Assembly (NCBI GenBank): GCA_946902985.2
Contig: OX336388.2
Span: 1,210,154,609-1,210,218,608 of the forward strand
Reading direction: 5' to 3'
Length of the DNA stretch: 64,000 nucleotides
Source: Meconema thalassinum
Lineage: Eukaryota > Arthropoda > Insecta > Orthoptera > Tettigoniidae
A program made the translations under genes and the position numbers. How positions within the stretch are numbered: the stretch's first letter is position 1; every line of letters begins with the position of its first letter. Shown here piece by piece: positions 47,379-57,803 of this stretch. The notes below the pieces were generated by a model. The model was not told where the DNA came from and searched no databases. It was given only the letters and a program-made list of their open reading frames with translations.

Positions 47379-47893
47379 TTACTTTCTCAGGGTTCTGATA
47401 ATAGGTAGCCAGGATTCACTGAGATTGTAGCCGGTGTCGCGGTTGAAATTATCTGGGTGTTTACGTATTTCAACTGCCTCCCTGATGATTCTGGGACGAT
47501 ATTGCTTTATACGGGCAAGAACATCCACTCCTTGGAACATGACATCATGGCCAGGTGTTAAAGCATGATCGGCAACAGCTGATTTATCAGGTTGAATGAG
47601 CCTGATACATTTATTATGTTCCTTAATGCGAGTGCATATTGTTCTCGAAGTCTGCCCGATGTAAACCTTGCCACAAGTACAGGGAACTCTGTAGATACCC
47701 GGTATTTGCAATTTAGGCAAACTGTCCTTAGTTGGTCGCAGGAGTTGCCTAATCTTAACAGAAGTTCCAAATACAGTCCGTATGTTGTATCGACGTAGGA
47801 TTTTTGCAATACGATCCGTTGTGTTATGTATGTACGGAAGGTAAGCAGTTCCTCTTACATCTCTTTTCTCAACTGACGTCCTATTATTATTTG
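47379..47893 (-). pseudogene. Penelope-like GIY-YIG endonuclease fragment
   Basis: The minus-strand frame contains GIYRVPCTCGKVYIGQTSRT and then RIKEHN, the GIY-YIG nuclease core with its arginine and glutamate. In Penelope-like elements this domain nicks the target DNA. The C-terminal end (SESWLPIIRTLRK) is present. The RT domain is missing: sequence jumps near 47,894 directly to the 5' segment of the element. A frame change lies near 47,715. Confidence 0.85.
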
Positions 47894-47945
47894 TCGAGAC
47901 TCACTAGAATATCACCGGGCTGAAGTGTTATAGCTTTTAACTTTT

Positions 47946-49127
47946 CTAGTGAGTCTCGACGTGGTGTCTCTGTTTACGAGAGTACCTATTGATGGTGTTA
48001 TGTCTCTCATTAATGGCTTTTTTCCTGAAGACATCACAAGACTTTTTTTTATCACTGCATGACCTCCTCCTACTTTCTATGGAATGGGATTTTTTATGAG
48101 CAGACTGATGGTGTGGCCATGGGTAGTCCTCTCTCTCCTGTTGTGGCTAATTTCTTCATGGAGAACTTTGAAGAGAAAGCTTTGTCGTCGGCTCCTTTCA
48201 AACCGAAGATCTGGTGGCGTTATGTGGATGACACGTTCGTTGTTTGGACGGAAGGTGAGGAAAATCTTAGCCATTTCCTGGATCACCTTAATCTCCAGCA
48301 CCCTTCTATTTGTTTCACCATGGGAAAGGAATCTGACGGCAAAATACCTTTTTTTAGATGTTCTCGTCACCAAGAAAGAGGATGGATCTTTAGGACACAG
48401 CGTTTTTCGTAAGCCAACACACACCAATAGATATCTCCACGCAAGTTCTCACCATCACCCTGCCCAGAAACATGGTATCCTTACAACTCTAACTACCAGG
48501 GCTAGGAGGATTTGTGAAGTATCTTCTTTACAAGAAGAAATTAACACCCTGCGAACCACCTTTGAGAGCAACGGTTATAGCAAGGCTTTGATTTCTACGG
48601 TTCTGAAACCAACAAATAATAATAGGACGTCAGTTGAGAAAAGAGATGTAAGAGGAACTGCTTACCTTCCGTACATACATAACACAACGGATCGTATTGC
48701 AAAAATCCTACGTCGATACAACATACGGATTGTATTTGGAACTTCTGTTAAGATTAGGCAACTCCTGCGACCAACTAAGGACAGTTTGCCTAAATTGCAA
48801 CAACCGGGTATCTACAGAGTTCCCTGTACTTGTGGCAAGGTTTTCATCGGGCAGACTTCGAGAACAATATGCACTCGCATTAAGGAACATAATAGATGTA
48901 TCAGGCTCATTCAACCTGATAAATCAGCTGTTGCCGATCATGCTTTTACACCTGGCCATGATGTCATGTTCCAAGGAGTGGATGTTCTTGCCCGTATAAA
49001 GCAATATCGTCCCAGAATCATCAGGGAGGCGGTTGAAATACGTAAACACCCAGATAATTTCAACCGCGACACCGGCTACAATATCAGTGAATCCTGGCTA
49101 ACTATTATCAGAACCCTGAGAAAGTAA
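47946..49127 (+). pseudogene. Penelope-like RT plus GIY-YIG endonuclease, frameshifted
   Basis: RT motifs appear in order: SLDVVSLFTRVP (motif A aspartate), DGVAMGSPLSPVVANFF (motif B) and WWRYVDDTFVVW (catalytic motif C), then the GIY-YIG core GIYRVPCTCGKVFIGQTSRT with RIKEHN, ending SESWLTIIRTLRK. Two T-run frameshifts are visible, near 48,042-48,049 and 48,349-48,355. The N-terminal part of RT is absent, so the copy is 5' truncated. It lies inside the palindrome's left arm only. Confidence 0.9.
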
Positions 49128-49240
49128 TTCACTGCTGCTTTCCGTTGTCCCTAACATGGGGCTATAATGGCGTCCATCATTGGGCACCTTCTATATGTTC
49201 TTCGTTGCTTTCTCTTAGCAACATTGTCGTATTCCAGATT

Positions 49241-49285
49241 ATTCCTGACGATGAAAGACATGGTTTCTTTCGAAACGCGTCGAAT
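49241..49285 (+). ncRNA. Hammerhead ribozyme, plus-oriented Penelope-like copy
   Basis: Core CTGACGA at 49,245-49,251, stem II GAAAG/CTTTC, GAAA at 49,272-49,275, minimal stem III, cleavage site GTC at 49,279-49,281, and stem I ATTC (49,241-49,244) with GAAT (49,282-49,285). It is followed by the 3' terminal sequence ACACGGCATAAGCCC. Confidence 0.85.
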
Positions 49286-49428
49286 TTCAATATAATAAAA
49301 CACGGCATAAGCCCAAAATTCAACATTATGAATAATAAAACGGGCCGTGAAAGTCTAAATGACAATGTAGTTTAAAGTACTGCGTGCAACGTTAATAACT
49401 TACAATAAAAAAAGTTTTATTATAACAC

Positions 49429-50446
49429 ATGGCGTTAGTATCAAATACAACAACAAGTGAGCAAGTTGGTTTACCACGTGGGTTAAATTTAAAATCTGGA
49501 CAGGATCTTTGATTAACATTTGAATCCTGGCCTGTAGGCTTTTTGTCGACACATAAACTTGCAAAAGCCTTTTTTTTTTATTTGAACCGAGAAGATGTGG
49601 TGCGCTGTGTGTTTGTCGTATTGAACTTCCACACTGAACTTTCCCTTTAGAGACCATTTGCAATGGTCTCCTTGTTGTCCTTACATGCTTGGAAAACAAG
49701 TGGGTAACCTACCAGTGTATCCATTTTACCGAACCACAAGGCCATTGGCTACTACTTACGTTGCTGAATCACAATTAAATAATATTAATAATAATGATGT
49801 ATTACCAGCCAACGGTAGTGTCGATATATATGGTCCATATGCCATAGACAGTGTTGAATTGGCGTGTGCTTTTGAAAAATTGGGAGTTTCCAAGACTAAA
49901 GCACTAGCACACTCAGAGTACAGCTCTGTTGAAAAATGTTTAGAATCTTATAAAAATGTTTGGCCATTAATATTAAAACACCTTACTAAACAGCTAAGAG
50001 AAGCTGGTTTTTTTATACTGGTGAAGGAGATAAAAAAATATGTTTTTATTGTGGATTTGCTTTGAAGGATTGGCAAATGACTGATGACCCTTTTGAGCAA
50101 CACGCTCGTTCGTTACCTAACTGTAAATACATGGTGTTCCTTAAAGGTGAGGAATTTGTGAACACTATTCGTAAAGAAAACGTGATTGCAACACAAGACA
50201 TAAAAGTGTCTTTAGAGTTAGAACACGCGGGGCAAATACATGAGGCTGAAAATAAAAGACTTGTCTCACGAACTGATACAAAAGTGTGACCAACAATTAA
50301 ATAAAATTTGTTATCAAGATGAACTAGGTGTTTTATTTTTGCCTTGTGGACACATGATAGCATGTGTCAAGTGTGCAATAGAACTCAACACTTGTGCTAT
50401 ATGCAGAAAAGTAGTATCTGCTACAGTTAGGGCATTTCTTGCATAA
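49429..50446 (+). pseudogene. BIR-BIR-RING IAP gene, broken (element 2 left arm)
   Basis: Same architecture as 9,932-10,960: BIR1 (about 49,500-49,715), BIR2 (about 49,940-50,150) and RING (50,285-50,440, with PCGHM and CAICRK). Breaks include a one-base loss at the second BIR1 zinc cysteine (near 49,615), loss of a short segment after it, a shortened T run near 50,010 that shifts the frame into BIR2, and the BIR2-to-RING frame change at about 50,284 that is identical in element 1. The palindrome breakpoint lies in BIR2 at 50,101. Confidence 0.9.
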
Positions 50447-50548
50447 CTAATATAATTTATTAGCCATGCATAGTGGAAAATCCCTAATTGCACTATATTA
50501 TTAAAGCTGTTTTAGAGTGTAATAGATATGCTTTTCTTTTGTTTATAG

Positions 50549-50839
50549 ACTACTACAATGAATGTTTTGAATGCTGTGGGTCAAGCATGTGGCTTAGAGA
50601 CAAAAAAGCTCAGCGAATTGCCAACGCATATTCCATTCCGCATTATCAAGATTCGGAAATTGCAAACAGCATATGGTGGTCGTGTACTTTGTGTATGTGA
50701 AAACTTTGAGACATTTCTGCCTACACGGTTTACTGATATGTCGGAGAGTGTTTTTTATGAAGTCAATAATGCTGTACAACCTGTACACTTAATTTATGAA
50801 GGATTTAAAAACAATAGGTGCATGGTTCGTTTTAATTAA
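50549..50839 (+). CDS. 93-aa cargo ORF, intact second copy
   Basis: ATG at 50,558 follows a T-rich tract and TTTATAG acceptor. It is uninterrupted and differs at 7 of 93 residues from 11,072-11,353; the FETFLPTRF segment is conserved. Function unknown. Within the palindrome it lies in the single-copy spacer, so there is no right-arm copy. Confidence 0.6.
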   Translation, partial: TTTMNVLNAVGQACGLETKKLSELPTHIPFRIIKIRKLQTAYGGRVLCVCENFETFLPTRFTDMSESVFYEVNNAVQPVHLIYEGFKNNRCMVRFN

Positions 50840-51129
50840 ATAAAAAAACAAGTGTCAAATTATAATGGAAGATATAAGTCATGACAATGGACTGAAAGAA
50901 AATATGTGTATAGAATAATAATGTTTTAGTGTTTAGTATTGTTTTAAAAATATTATCATGAAACAAACAAAAATGCATATAAAGTTTGTAAATAAATGAA
51001 AATAATGGTACAATGATGTTTTATTTTCTACAGAAGTCAGAATATTTAACATTGCAGAGTATACATAATTATGACAATAAAAAGCACACTTAATAGAAGT
51101 CTTTGCCTGTACGATAGTGTGCTATAGTT

Positions 51130-51738
51130 TTAAAAACAAAGCTTGTTGTAGATCTTTTTTCTTCCACGGTCAACAATAGGCATGTAAACGTTATTGTCTT
51201 GCTTCGGATCATTATCACTATCATAGTCATAAGCAGCATGATCTATATCACTATTATTATAATCACCATAATTATCCTCAACATTATGCTCAACATTACT
51301 AAAACCAGTTAAATATTCCTGTTCCTCTTCCTGTTCCTGTTCCTCTTCCTCTTCCTCTACAGTGTCCTCATGTAGAGTTTGCGTGGCTTTTGATAATGTT
51401 AAGGGTTTTATGAACATTGAATTATTTTCAATAGTGGTATGGTTTTGTAGCACTTGCTTTTTAGCATTTTTATGATTTTCTGTCGACAGCAACAATGTTT
51501 CATGTAGTACACTACATTGATGATCACTGACACTTAGAACCTCACTATTTTTACTTTTTAGCTCACTGCGACATTGTTTTGAACGTTCTTTAGAACAACG
51601 CCAAATAACAGTTCCATTTTTATTGGTTCGTTTCACAATATATGAATATCCTTTATAGAATGCATGAGGCTTACCATACCTAGTCACTGATAATTCCATA
51701 TCAACTATCAAGCTTAGACTAAGTTCTAGTAAAGACAA
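51130..51738 (-). CDS. FLYWCH-type zinc-finger protein, 202 aa, open
   Basis: An N-terminal FLYWCH-like domain spans about residues 20-80: GYSYIVKR, then VIWRCSKERSKQCRSELK, then a DHQC...H segment, giving the W-C-C-H-H pattern. FLYWCH domains bind DNA and are found in host factors and in Mutator-like transposon proteins. A basic/polar linker follows, then a Glu/Gln-rich stretch (about residues 135-150) and an Asp/Tyr-rich acidic tail ending KKIYNKLCF. The start may be the first methionine or MELSVTRYGK 13 residues later. It is convergent with the 93-aa ORF. As the only DNA-binding candidate in the element it might recognise the inverted repeats; this is inference. Confidence 0.75.
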   Translation of the reverse strand: MSLLELSLSLIVDMELSVTRYGKPHAFYKGYSYIVKRTNKNGTVIWRCSKERSKQCRSELKSKNSEVLSVSDHQCSVLHETLLLSTENHKNAKKQVLQNHTTIENNSMFIKPLTLSKATQTLHEDTVEEEEEEQEQEEEQEYLTGFSNVEHNVEDNYGDYNNSDIDHAAYDYDSDNDPKQDNNVYMPIVDRGRKKIYNKLCF

Positions 51739-51774
51739 CTTGGTAATAAGAACAATAGTTTAATGTGCGAGCAT

Positions 51775-52320
51775 ATATGGATGCAAATGTGGGAGCAAAA
51801 AAAAAAGTTGGGAGCAACAAGCGGGAGCAAAAAGTGTAAGCAAAAGTGAGAGCAAATATGAGAGCAAAAAAAAGTAGGAGCAAGTATGGGAGCAAAAAGT
51901 GGGAGCAAATGTTAAAGCATAAGGGGGAGCAAATATGAGAGCAAAAAAGTAGGAGCAAGTGTGGGAGCAAAAAGTGGGAGCAAATGTGAAAGCAAAAGTG
52001 GGAGCAAAATGTGAGAGAAAAAAGTGGGAGCAAAAAGTGTAAGCAAAAGTGGGAGAAAATATGAGAGCAAAAAAAAGTTGGAGCATATGTGGGAGAAAAA
52101 AGTGGGACAAAAGTGGGAGCAAAAAGTGGGAGCAAAAAAGTGGGGAGCAAAAAAGTGTAAACAAAAGTGGGAGCAAACAAGTGTGAGCAAATATGAGAGC
52201 AGAAAGTGGGAGCAAATGTGAAAGCAAAAGGGGGAGCACAAAGTGAGAGCAAAAAAGAGCGAGCAAAAGTGGGTGCACAAGTTGGGAGCAAAATGTGTGA
52301 GTAAAAAGTGGGGGCAAATG
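51775..52320. repeat. GAGCAAA-type minisatellite, element 2
   Basis: Same composition as 12,257-12,715 but longer. The minus-strand frames of up to 190 residues (Leu/Phe/Pro/His/Cys-rich) are artefacts of the stop-free repeat. Confidence 0.95.
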
Positions 52321-52344
52321 TGGTGTTTTACTAAAACAATCTCA

Positions 52345-52502
52345 CCTAACCTAACCTAACCTAACTTTTCCTAACCTAACTTTATCCAACCTAACCTAAC
52401 CTAACTTCACCTAACATAACCCAACTTCACCTAACCTAACTTGACCTAACTTCAACTAACCTAACTTGACCTAACTTCACCTAACCTAACTACCTAACCT
52501 TC
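52345..52502. repeat. CCTAA (TTAGG-type) array, element 2
   Basis: Same position and variant pattern as 12,736-12,886 (CCTAACCTAAC with CTTCACCTAA and CTTGACCTAA interruptions), so it was already in the common ancestor of the two elements. Confidence 0.9.
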
Positions 52503-52519
52503 CAACTCCCAGATCAAGA

Positions 52520-52605
52520 ATAAAATTCTGGGCATAGTCGAGTTGGAACCCAAAACCTCTGGGTTAACATCCAGGTATACTAGCCACTACACCGCGAGAT
52601 GGGCA
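52520..52605 (-). mobile_element. tRNA-like head adjoining the CCTAA array, element 2
   Basis: Counterpart of 12,905-12,985, with GTAGTGGCTAGTATACC and TTGGGTTCCAACT on the minus strand. Confidence 0.5.
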
Positions 52606-52784
52606 AATTATCATGCAACACAACACAAAAATAAAAGTTTTCTGTAGTGTAACTCATTGGCTGACAACCATAGTTGAGAATTCAAACCCAAGTTCTCAGG
52701 ACTTTTGTTTTGAACATTATCAGAAATACTATTCTATTTACATTTTGCTGCTGCTTATAGTTATAAGAGTTGGCATTAATATGG

Positions 52785-53538
52785 GAGTAAAAGTGAGAGA
52801 AAAACAAGTGTGAGCAAAAGTGAGAGCAAATGTGAAAGCAAAGCGTGGGAGCAAATATGAGAGCAAAAAGTAGGAGCAACCATGGCTGGTTGTTGAGACT
52901 TTCAAATCAACTAATGCACATGAATTAAATTTTAGTAAAGAGACTTGGGTAATAATAACAGATTAAAAAATAATAAAGTGGAATCATTTTTTTTGAAGGT
53001 GGAATTTCCAAAGTACCGTCGACAATAATATTTACATGAACAGTGGGAAATCAAACCCAAGACATTTTGCTACTGCTCATAGTTATAAGAGTTGGCATTA
53101 ATATGAGAGCAAAAGTGGGAGCAAAAGTGAAAGCAAAAAGAGGGTGCAAGCATGGCTGGTTGTTGAGAGTTTCATATCAACTAATACACATAAATTAAAT
53201 TTTAATACAGTTTCTTGGCTAATAATAATAATAACAGTTTAAAACAATTCAAGGGGATTGATATTTTTCAAGGTATAATTTCCAAAGTACTGTCAAGAAT
53301 AATAATTACATGAACAGATTCCAAGAACTCTAGAGTGCTTTTAAGGTTAATGATTGGCTAGGAGTGAGATAGAGCTAGCTAACCTAAGTTAACCGCAGCT
53401 CACTTAACCTAACCTTGTCACATGGCATGTTCTACAAGTTTAGACTTGCGTTGAGACTGGCTATGACGTCACAGATGAATGGCGGTGGGAGGCTGGACAT
53501 GACTTTTTATTACACAAAAACATTTTCCTTTTTGCCAT
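52785..53538. other. Distal spacer before the palindrome turn
   Basis: Short GAGCAAA patches, a near-repeat of GGAATTTCCAAAGTAC (52,998) as TATAATTTCCAAAGTACTG (about 53,274), and a stray CCTAA patch (53,380-53,420). No gene recognised. It ends at the right-arm start GTTGCACAAAAGGG. Confidence 0.5.
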
Positions 53539-54237
53539 GTTGCACAAAAGGGTCATCAGTCATTTGCCAATCCTTCAAAGTAAATCCACAATAAAAACAT
53601 ATTGTTTTATCCCCTTCACCAGTATAAAAAATCCAACTTCACTTACCTGTTTGGTAAGGTGTTTTAATATTAATGGCCAAACATTTTTATAATATTCTAA
53701 ACGTTTTTCAACAGAGCTGTACTCTGGGTGTGCTAGTGCTTTAGCCTTGCAAACTCCCAATTTTTCAAAAGCACACGCCAATTCAACACGGTCTATGGCA
53801 TATGGACCACATATATCGACACTACCGTTGGCTGGTAATACATTATTATTATTATTATTATTATTAATATTATTTATTTATTTATTTTTGATTCAGCATC
53901 GAAAATAGTAGCCAATGGCCTTGTGGTTCGGTAAAATGGATACAATGGCAGGTTACCTACTTGTTTTCCGAGCATGTAAGGACAACAAGGAGACCATCGC
54001 AAATGGTCTCTAAAGGGATCATCCCTTTCTTCCCAGTGTTAAAGTCCAATAAGACAAAACACACACCGCACCACATCTTCTCGGTTCAAGTAAAAAAGGT
54101 TTTGCAAGTATATGTGTCGACAAAAAGCCTACAGACCAGGATTCAAATGTTAACCTACGATCATGTTCTGATTTTAAATTTAACTCACGTGGTAAACCAA
54201 CTTGCCCACTTGTTGTTGTATTTGGTACTAACGCCAT
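53539..54237 (-). pseudogene. Truncated inverted copy of the IAP gene (right arm)
   Basis: The minus strand starts MALVPNTT at 54,237 and covers BIR1 and about half of BIR2. It stops at 53,539 inside BIR2, the palindrome breakpoint. BIR1 is frameshifted before its zinc cysteines (near 54,100). The RING is absent. An AT-rich patch with ATT/TTAT repeats at 53,845-53,890 replaces part of the linker between the BIR domains. Confidence 0.85.
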
Positions 54238-54317
54238 GTGTTATAATAAAACATTTTTCTTATTGTAAGTTATTAACGTTGCACACAGTACTTTAACCCA
54301 CAATGTATGCTTTTTTT

Positions 54318-55597
54318 TCACTGTCTGTTCTCTATGTTAATGGCGTATGACCACATCTAAAAAAACTCATCACTCAATCAAGCAATCAATACTTGTAATT
54401 AAACATTAACGTTAATTGGCATTAAATAAAAAACACCATCAAAAATATTTAAAAAAATTAACTGTATGTCTGCACTAACAGTAACCCATGTACTTTTTTC
54501 ATAAAGCTGCAGTCATTTACGTTTCCCTTTAACCAATATATAAACAACAAAAATAAAGATCATATCATTTTGTTCAGATTATCTTGTTCAAACCTGTGGA
54601 TATTTATTGAGTCCATAGGGAACCACCCATAAATTGAATTCCAATTTTTTGTTTTTAGAAAATCCAACATAGCCTTGAACATTTCCCAGTCAACAACCAA
54701 TATAGTCTTGTTTATATTTATCGTATGGCTTTTAGTGCCGGGAGTGTCCGAGGACATGTTCGGCTCGCCTGAGTCTGTAGCTGCTTCCAGCGGACACCCT
54801 AAAGGGTGAGCTACAAGTTCCATTCAATTTCAAGTAGTTCCAACTTTCGCCACCAGATATCAATGATACCTAGTGGTGAACGTTGGAACTTTGATAGAGC
54901 GTTCTGACGAAATCTAACCTAACAAATTTTGCTTTACACAAGTTTAGTCTGTGAAAGGATTTTTTACATGCCATAAATCTATGACATGGGACCGCCGGCT
55001 TTACTTCCCCTCCGAAGGAAGGCATACTGAAGGATTTTTAACGCTCTTAAAAAATCCGACGACTTCGGCCGGGCTTGAACCCGCTATCTTGGGCATAGCA
55101 GTTCAGCATGCTACCAACTACGCCACCGAAGCCGCTATAGTCTTGTACCGTTTGCCAATACATGGCCGTTATTCAAGAAAGCAATCATCGTCCTAGTCAT
55201 GTACAGGTAATGAATTTTTTGTCTACGAGTTTTCAGTAATGGTAAAATGGAATAGCATTTTTAAGTTAGACTTACCTGAGTTTTCAATAGTTCACTGCCT
55301 GGAAACAATGGTTGCACTCTACTGCGTCTTGGGTTTTCAGCAACTGTTACGGCGGTAAGATTTTTCTTCCCAAGTTTCGGAAAATAAATAAAATAAACCG
55401 CTATAAATACCTAAATTCAGGTTAATACATGCATTTCATAAAATAAAATAAAATAAAATAATATAAAAAAAATGAAACAAGTTAGTTTAAAAATATAATC
55501 TCACCTTCACTTGCACTGGCTTGTTACTGTTTCCTTCTAGTGGGCCCAAAAGCGCAATGGTTTCTTGTATCTCAGACATGTAAGGTATACCGGTTAT
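54318..55597 (-). pseudogene. Inverted copy of the spliced small gene (right arm)
   Basis: Minus strand: exon 2 55,505-55,597 (ATG ending at 55,579), exon 3 55,276-55,377, exon 4 54,318-54,356. Exon lengths match the other copies, but the acceptor of exon 3 reads CG where they have AG, so normal splicing should fail. The last intron holds a SINE. Confidence 0.65.
54712..55135 (-). mobile_element. Chimeric tRNA-derived SINE
   Basis: An 11-bp duplication TATAGTCTTGT flanks it (54,701-54,711 and 55,136-55,146). The minus-strand head has TGGCGTAGTTGGTAGC (A box) and GGGTTCAAGCCC (B box), a different tRNA type from family B, while the last ~100 bp (CATGTCCTCGGACACTCCCG) match the tail of the SINE at 33,153-33,490. 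It is in the right arm only. Confidence 0.9.
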
Positions 55598-57803
55598 CTG
55601 CCAACAAATAAATAAATAAAAATCATTAATTACCTGATCCATAACTACAAATTTAAGGTTCATTAGCATTTCATTATTAAAATAGTCATTCATTGGTACT
55701 TACCAAAAAATAAAAGGATTTTTCTTCCACAGCTCTACTGTATACGTCTATTTGCTAGTCCTGTCAGTGTATCACTAACGCAATTTTTATCAGTCTGCTT
55801 AGCAACAGAGAGAGTTGCATTTTCTCAGCGCTTTGACCTTGAAATATTGTCTCTCTCACACGTGTTCCCACGCCTCTCCACATTCCTCAAACGCGATAAT
55901 ATTCGCGTACCTTATACTTCTTTCATGTTTTTAATGAGGAACCAAAATGGCTGCCACTTATACATTGGTAGTCCTTCTGTCTCAGAACCAACATGGCAGC
56001 TGCTTAAACGTCGCACCTGCTAGCCACCACGAGGCAAGTAAGCTGATATCACACTTCCTGCTGACGTAGACATTTTTGTCTTATCAGCAGTCTCTCTCAC
56101 AAGTCATCTGGCTAGGTACAATATTCAGTCTCCAGTGAGCAGGACTGTGTGTGTTAGCATTGAAAACATGTGTGTCTTATTATTATTATTAAACATTTTA
56201 CTGTAATAATAATAATTACTACCAAGCGGCCATCTTCAATACATTATCATGTTAACCACATACTTTCACCCTAAAACACATGACTTTACCCAGTTCAATA
56301 TTTAGTTTAAAACATTTCAGGCCAATGACCTTACCGTTTTGGCTCTTTGCGTACATGCACATGACTTGGACGAGCAAATGTTATATGTTTCCATATTCTA
56401 AAACCATTCACTGTGCCAGACAGCAGTCTCGCTTATTACCGTTTACTAGCATGTTAAAGATCCCCTTTCATGGTAAAAGAAAATCCTAGCACACGTAACA
56501 CATTTTCAAATATTCACCTCCATCCGTCATAGGAAATATCACAAAACCAACCGTCATAAACTGCCCCGCCATCCCACCAAAATAGCAATTCATTTCTTCC
56601 GGGCACGGTCACCGAGATCGCCAACGTCAAAGAATCACTTGTTCATATCCAACAACCGTCTGTTGTGTCAGAGAGCGATCTCGCTCATCACCGTTAACTA
56701 AAACGTTAAAGATCCCCTTCAGGGGTAAAAAATCTTAGCATGCTTGTCACATTTCAAAATATTCGCCTTCATTCATTCGTCATAGGAAAAAATATCGAAA
56801 AGCGACCCCTCGTTTTGCCTTACATCGCCCCGTCGAAATAGCCATTTCCTGTATCCAACATGGTCAGTCATAGCCTCGTTGTAACATGTGTCAAGCGTAC
56901 CGGCTCTCTGTCTACAAACACTCTTTTATAAAAAAAAAATAAAAATGCACAGTGTTTTTGTCCTAGAGGTTTGACATTTATTATCATGGTAGAGGGGGTA
57001 GGGAGTTTTCATTTATGTCAAACTTATTTTTCCAAAATAGTAAAAATTCAAAATTTCAGTGTTTTCAAAAAAAATCTCAAAAATAAAAAAGTATTAGTAT
57101 AAAAAATAAAGGTCATAGAGACCATTTGTTTGAACTATTGAACAACGTTCTACTAAGTTTCGTTTTCAAACTATAGTCTACTTAAAATCAAAAATTTTCT
57201 AAATAAAAAAAAAAAATGTAATACGTGGTCCAGAGCAAAGCGCCCGTCAGCTCGAGTCCAACAACATCTCATTTGTTAAAATCCGACCATCCATTCGCCA
57301 ATTATCGCCAATGTTCGCGAGAAAGTAGGCTATCATTTTTTTCCTCCTACACCCTTGCAACTTGCTGCCCTCATAGAGGGCATACCCACCTTTCATTAAC
57401 GTCAAACAAACTTTTTTCCAAAATTCACCGTTTCCAAAATAGCGCCAATCAAAAATCAAAAATTTTCATTTTTTTTTAATACCAACACACATTCCTAGCC
57501 AAGAGAACGTCATCCCAACGCCAACAATACCTCGCTCGTTAAAATCCGACACGCGTTCGGGAGATATCGTCAAAGTTTATATTAAAGTAGGGGGTTAAGC
57601 AGAATCAGTGCTACCCCACTACTACACAGTTTTTTTTTTATCATCGAGACTTGAAATTTATTTAGGGGGTAAAGGGGGTAGGGACCATTCATTTACGTCA
57701 AACAAACTTTTTCTTGTAAAGTTCCTAATTTCCAAAATATAGGAATTTCAAAATTGGACTGTTTTCAAAAAAAACAAAAAATAAAAAAGTTTTATTATAA
57801 AAA
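55598..57803. other. Inverted upstream region and inverted-repeat sub-units (right arm)
   Basis: Reverse-complement counterpart of about 44,070-46,290, including the donor of exon 1, the GAGAGAGACAAC block, a CCCCTTCAGGGG palindrome near 56,713, the middle sub-unit, and poly-A/T tracts. No additional gene. Confidence 0.7.

Larger units (their letters stand above)
47172..49361. mobile_element. Penelope-like retroelement pair, head-to-head
   Basis: A minus-oriented, internally deleted copy (47,172-47,907) and a plus-oriented, 5'-truncated copy (about 47,946-49,361) meet at an inverted 14-bp sequence (47,894-47,907 and 47,946-47,959). A perfect 14-bp target duplication ACAATGTAGTTTAA flanks the pair at 47,158-47,171 and 49,362-49,375, so it integrated as one unit. 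Both ends carry a hammerhead ribozyme. Confidence 0.9.

Noticed and set aside
50488..50700. 70-aa plus-strand frame overlapping the 93-aa ORF
   Set aside because: Out-of-frame shadow; it crosses the TTTATAG acceptor and is not open in element 1.
54951..55196. 81-aa plus-strand frame
   Set aside because: It is the antisense of the chimeric SINE including its tRNA-like head.
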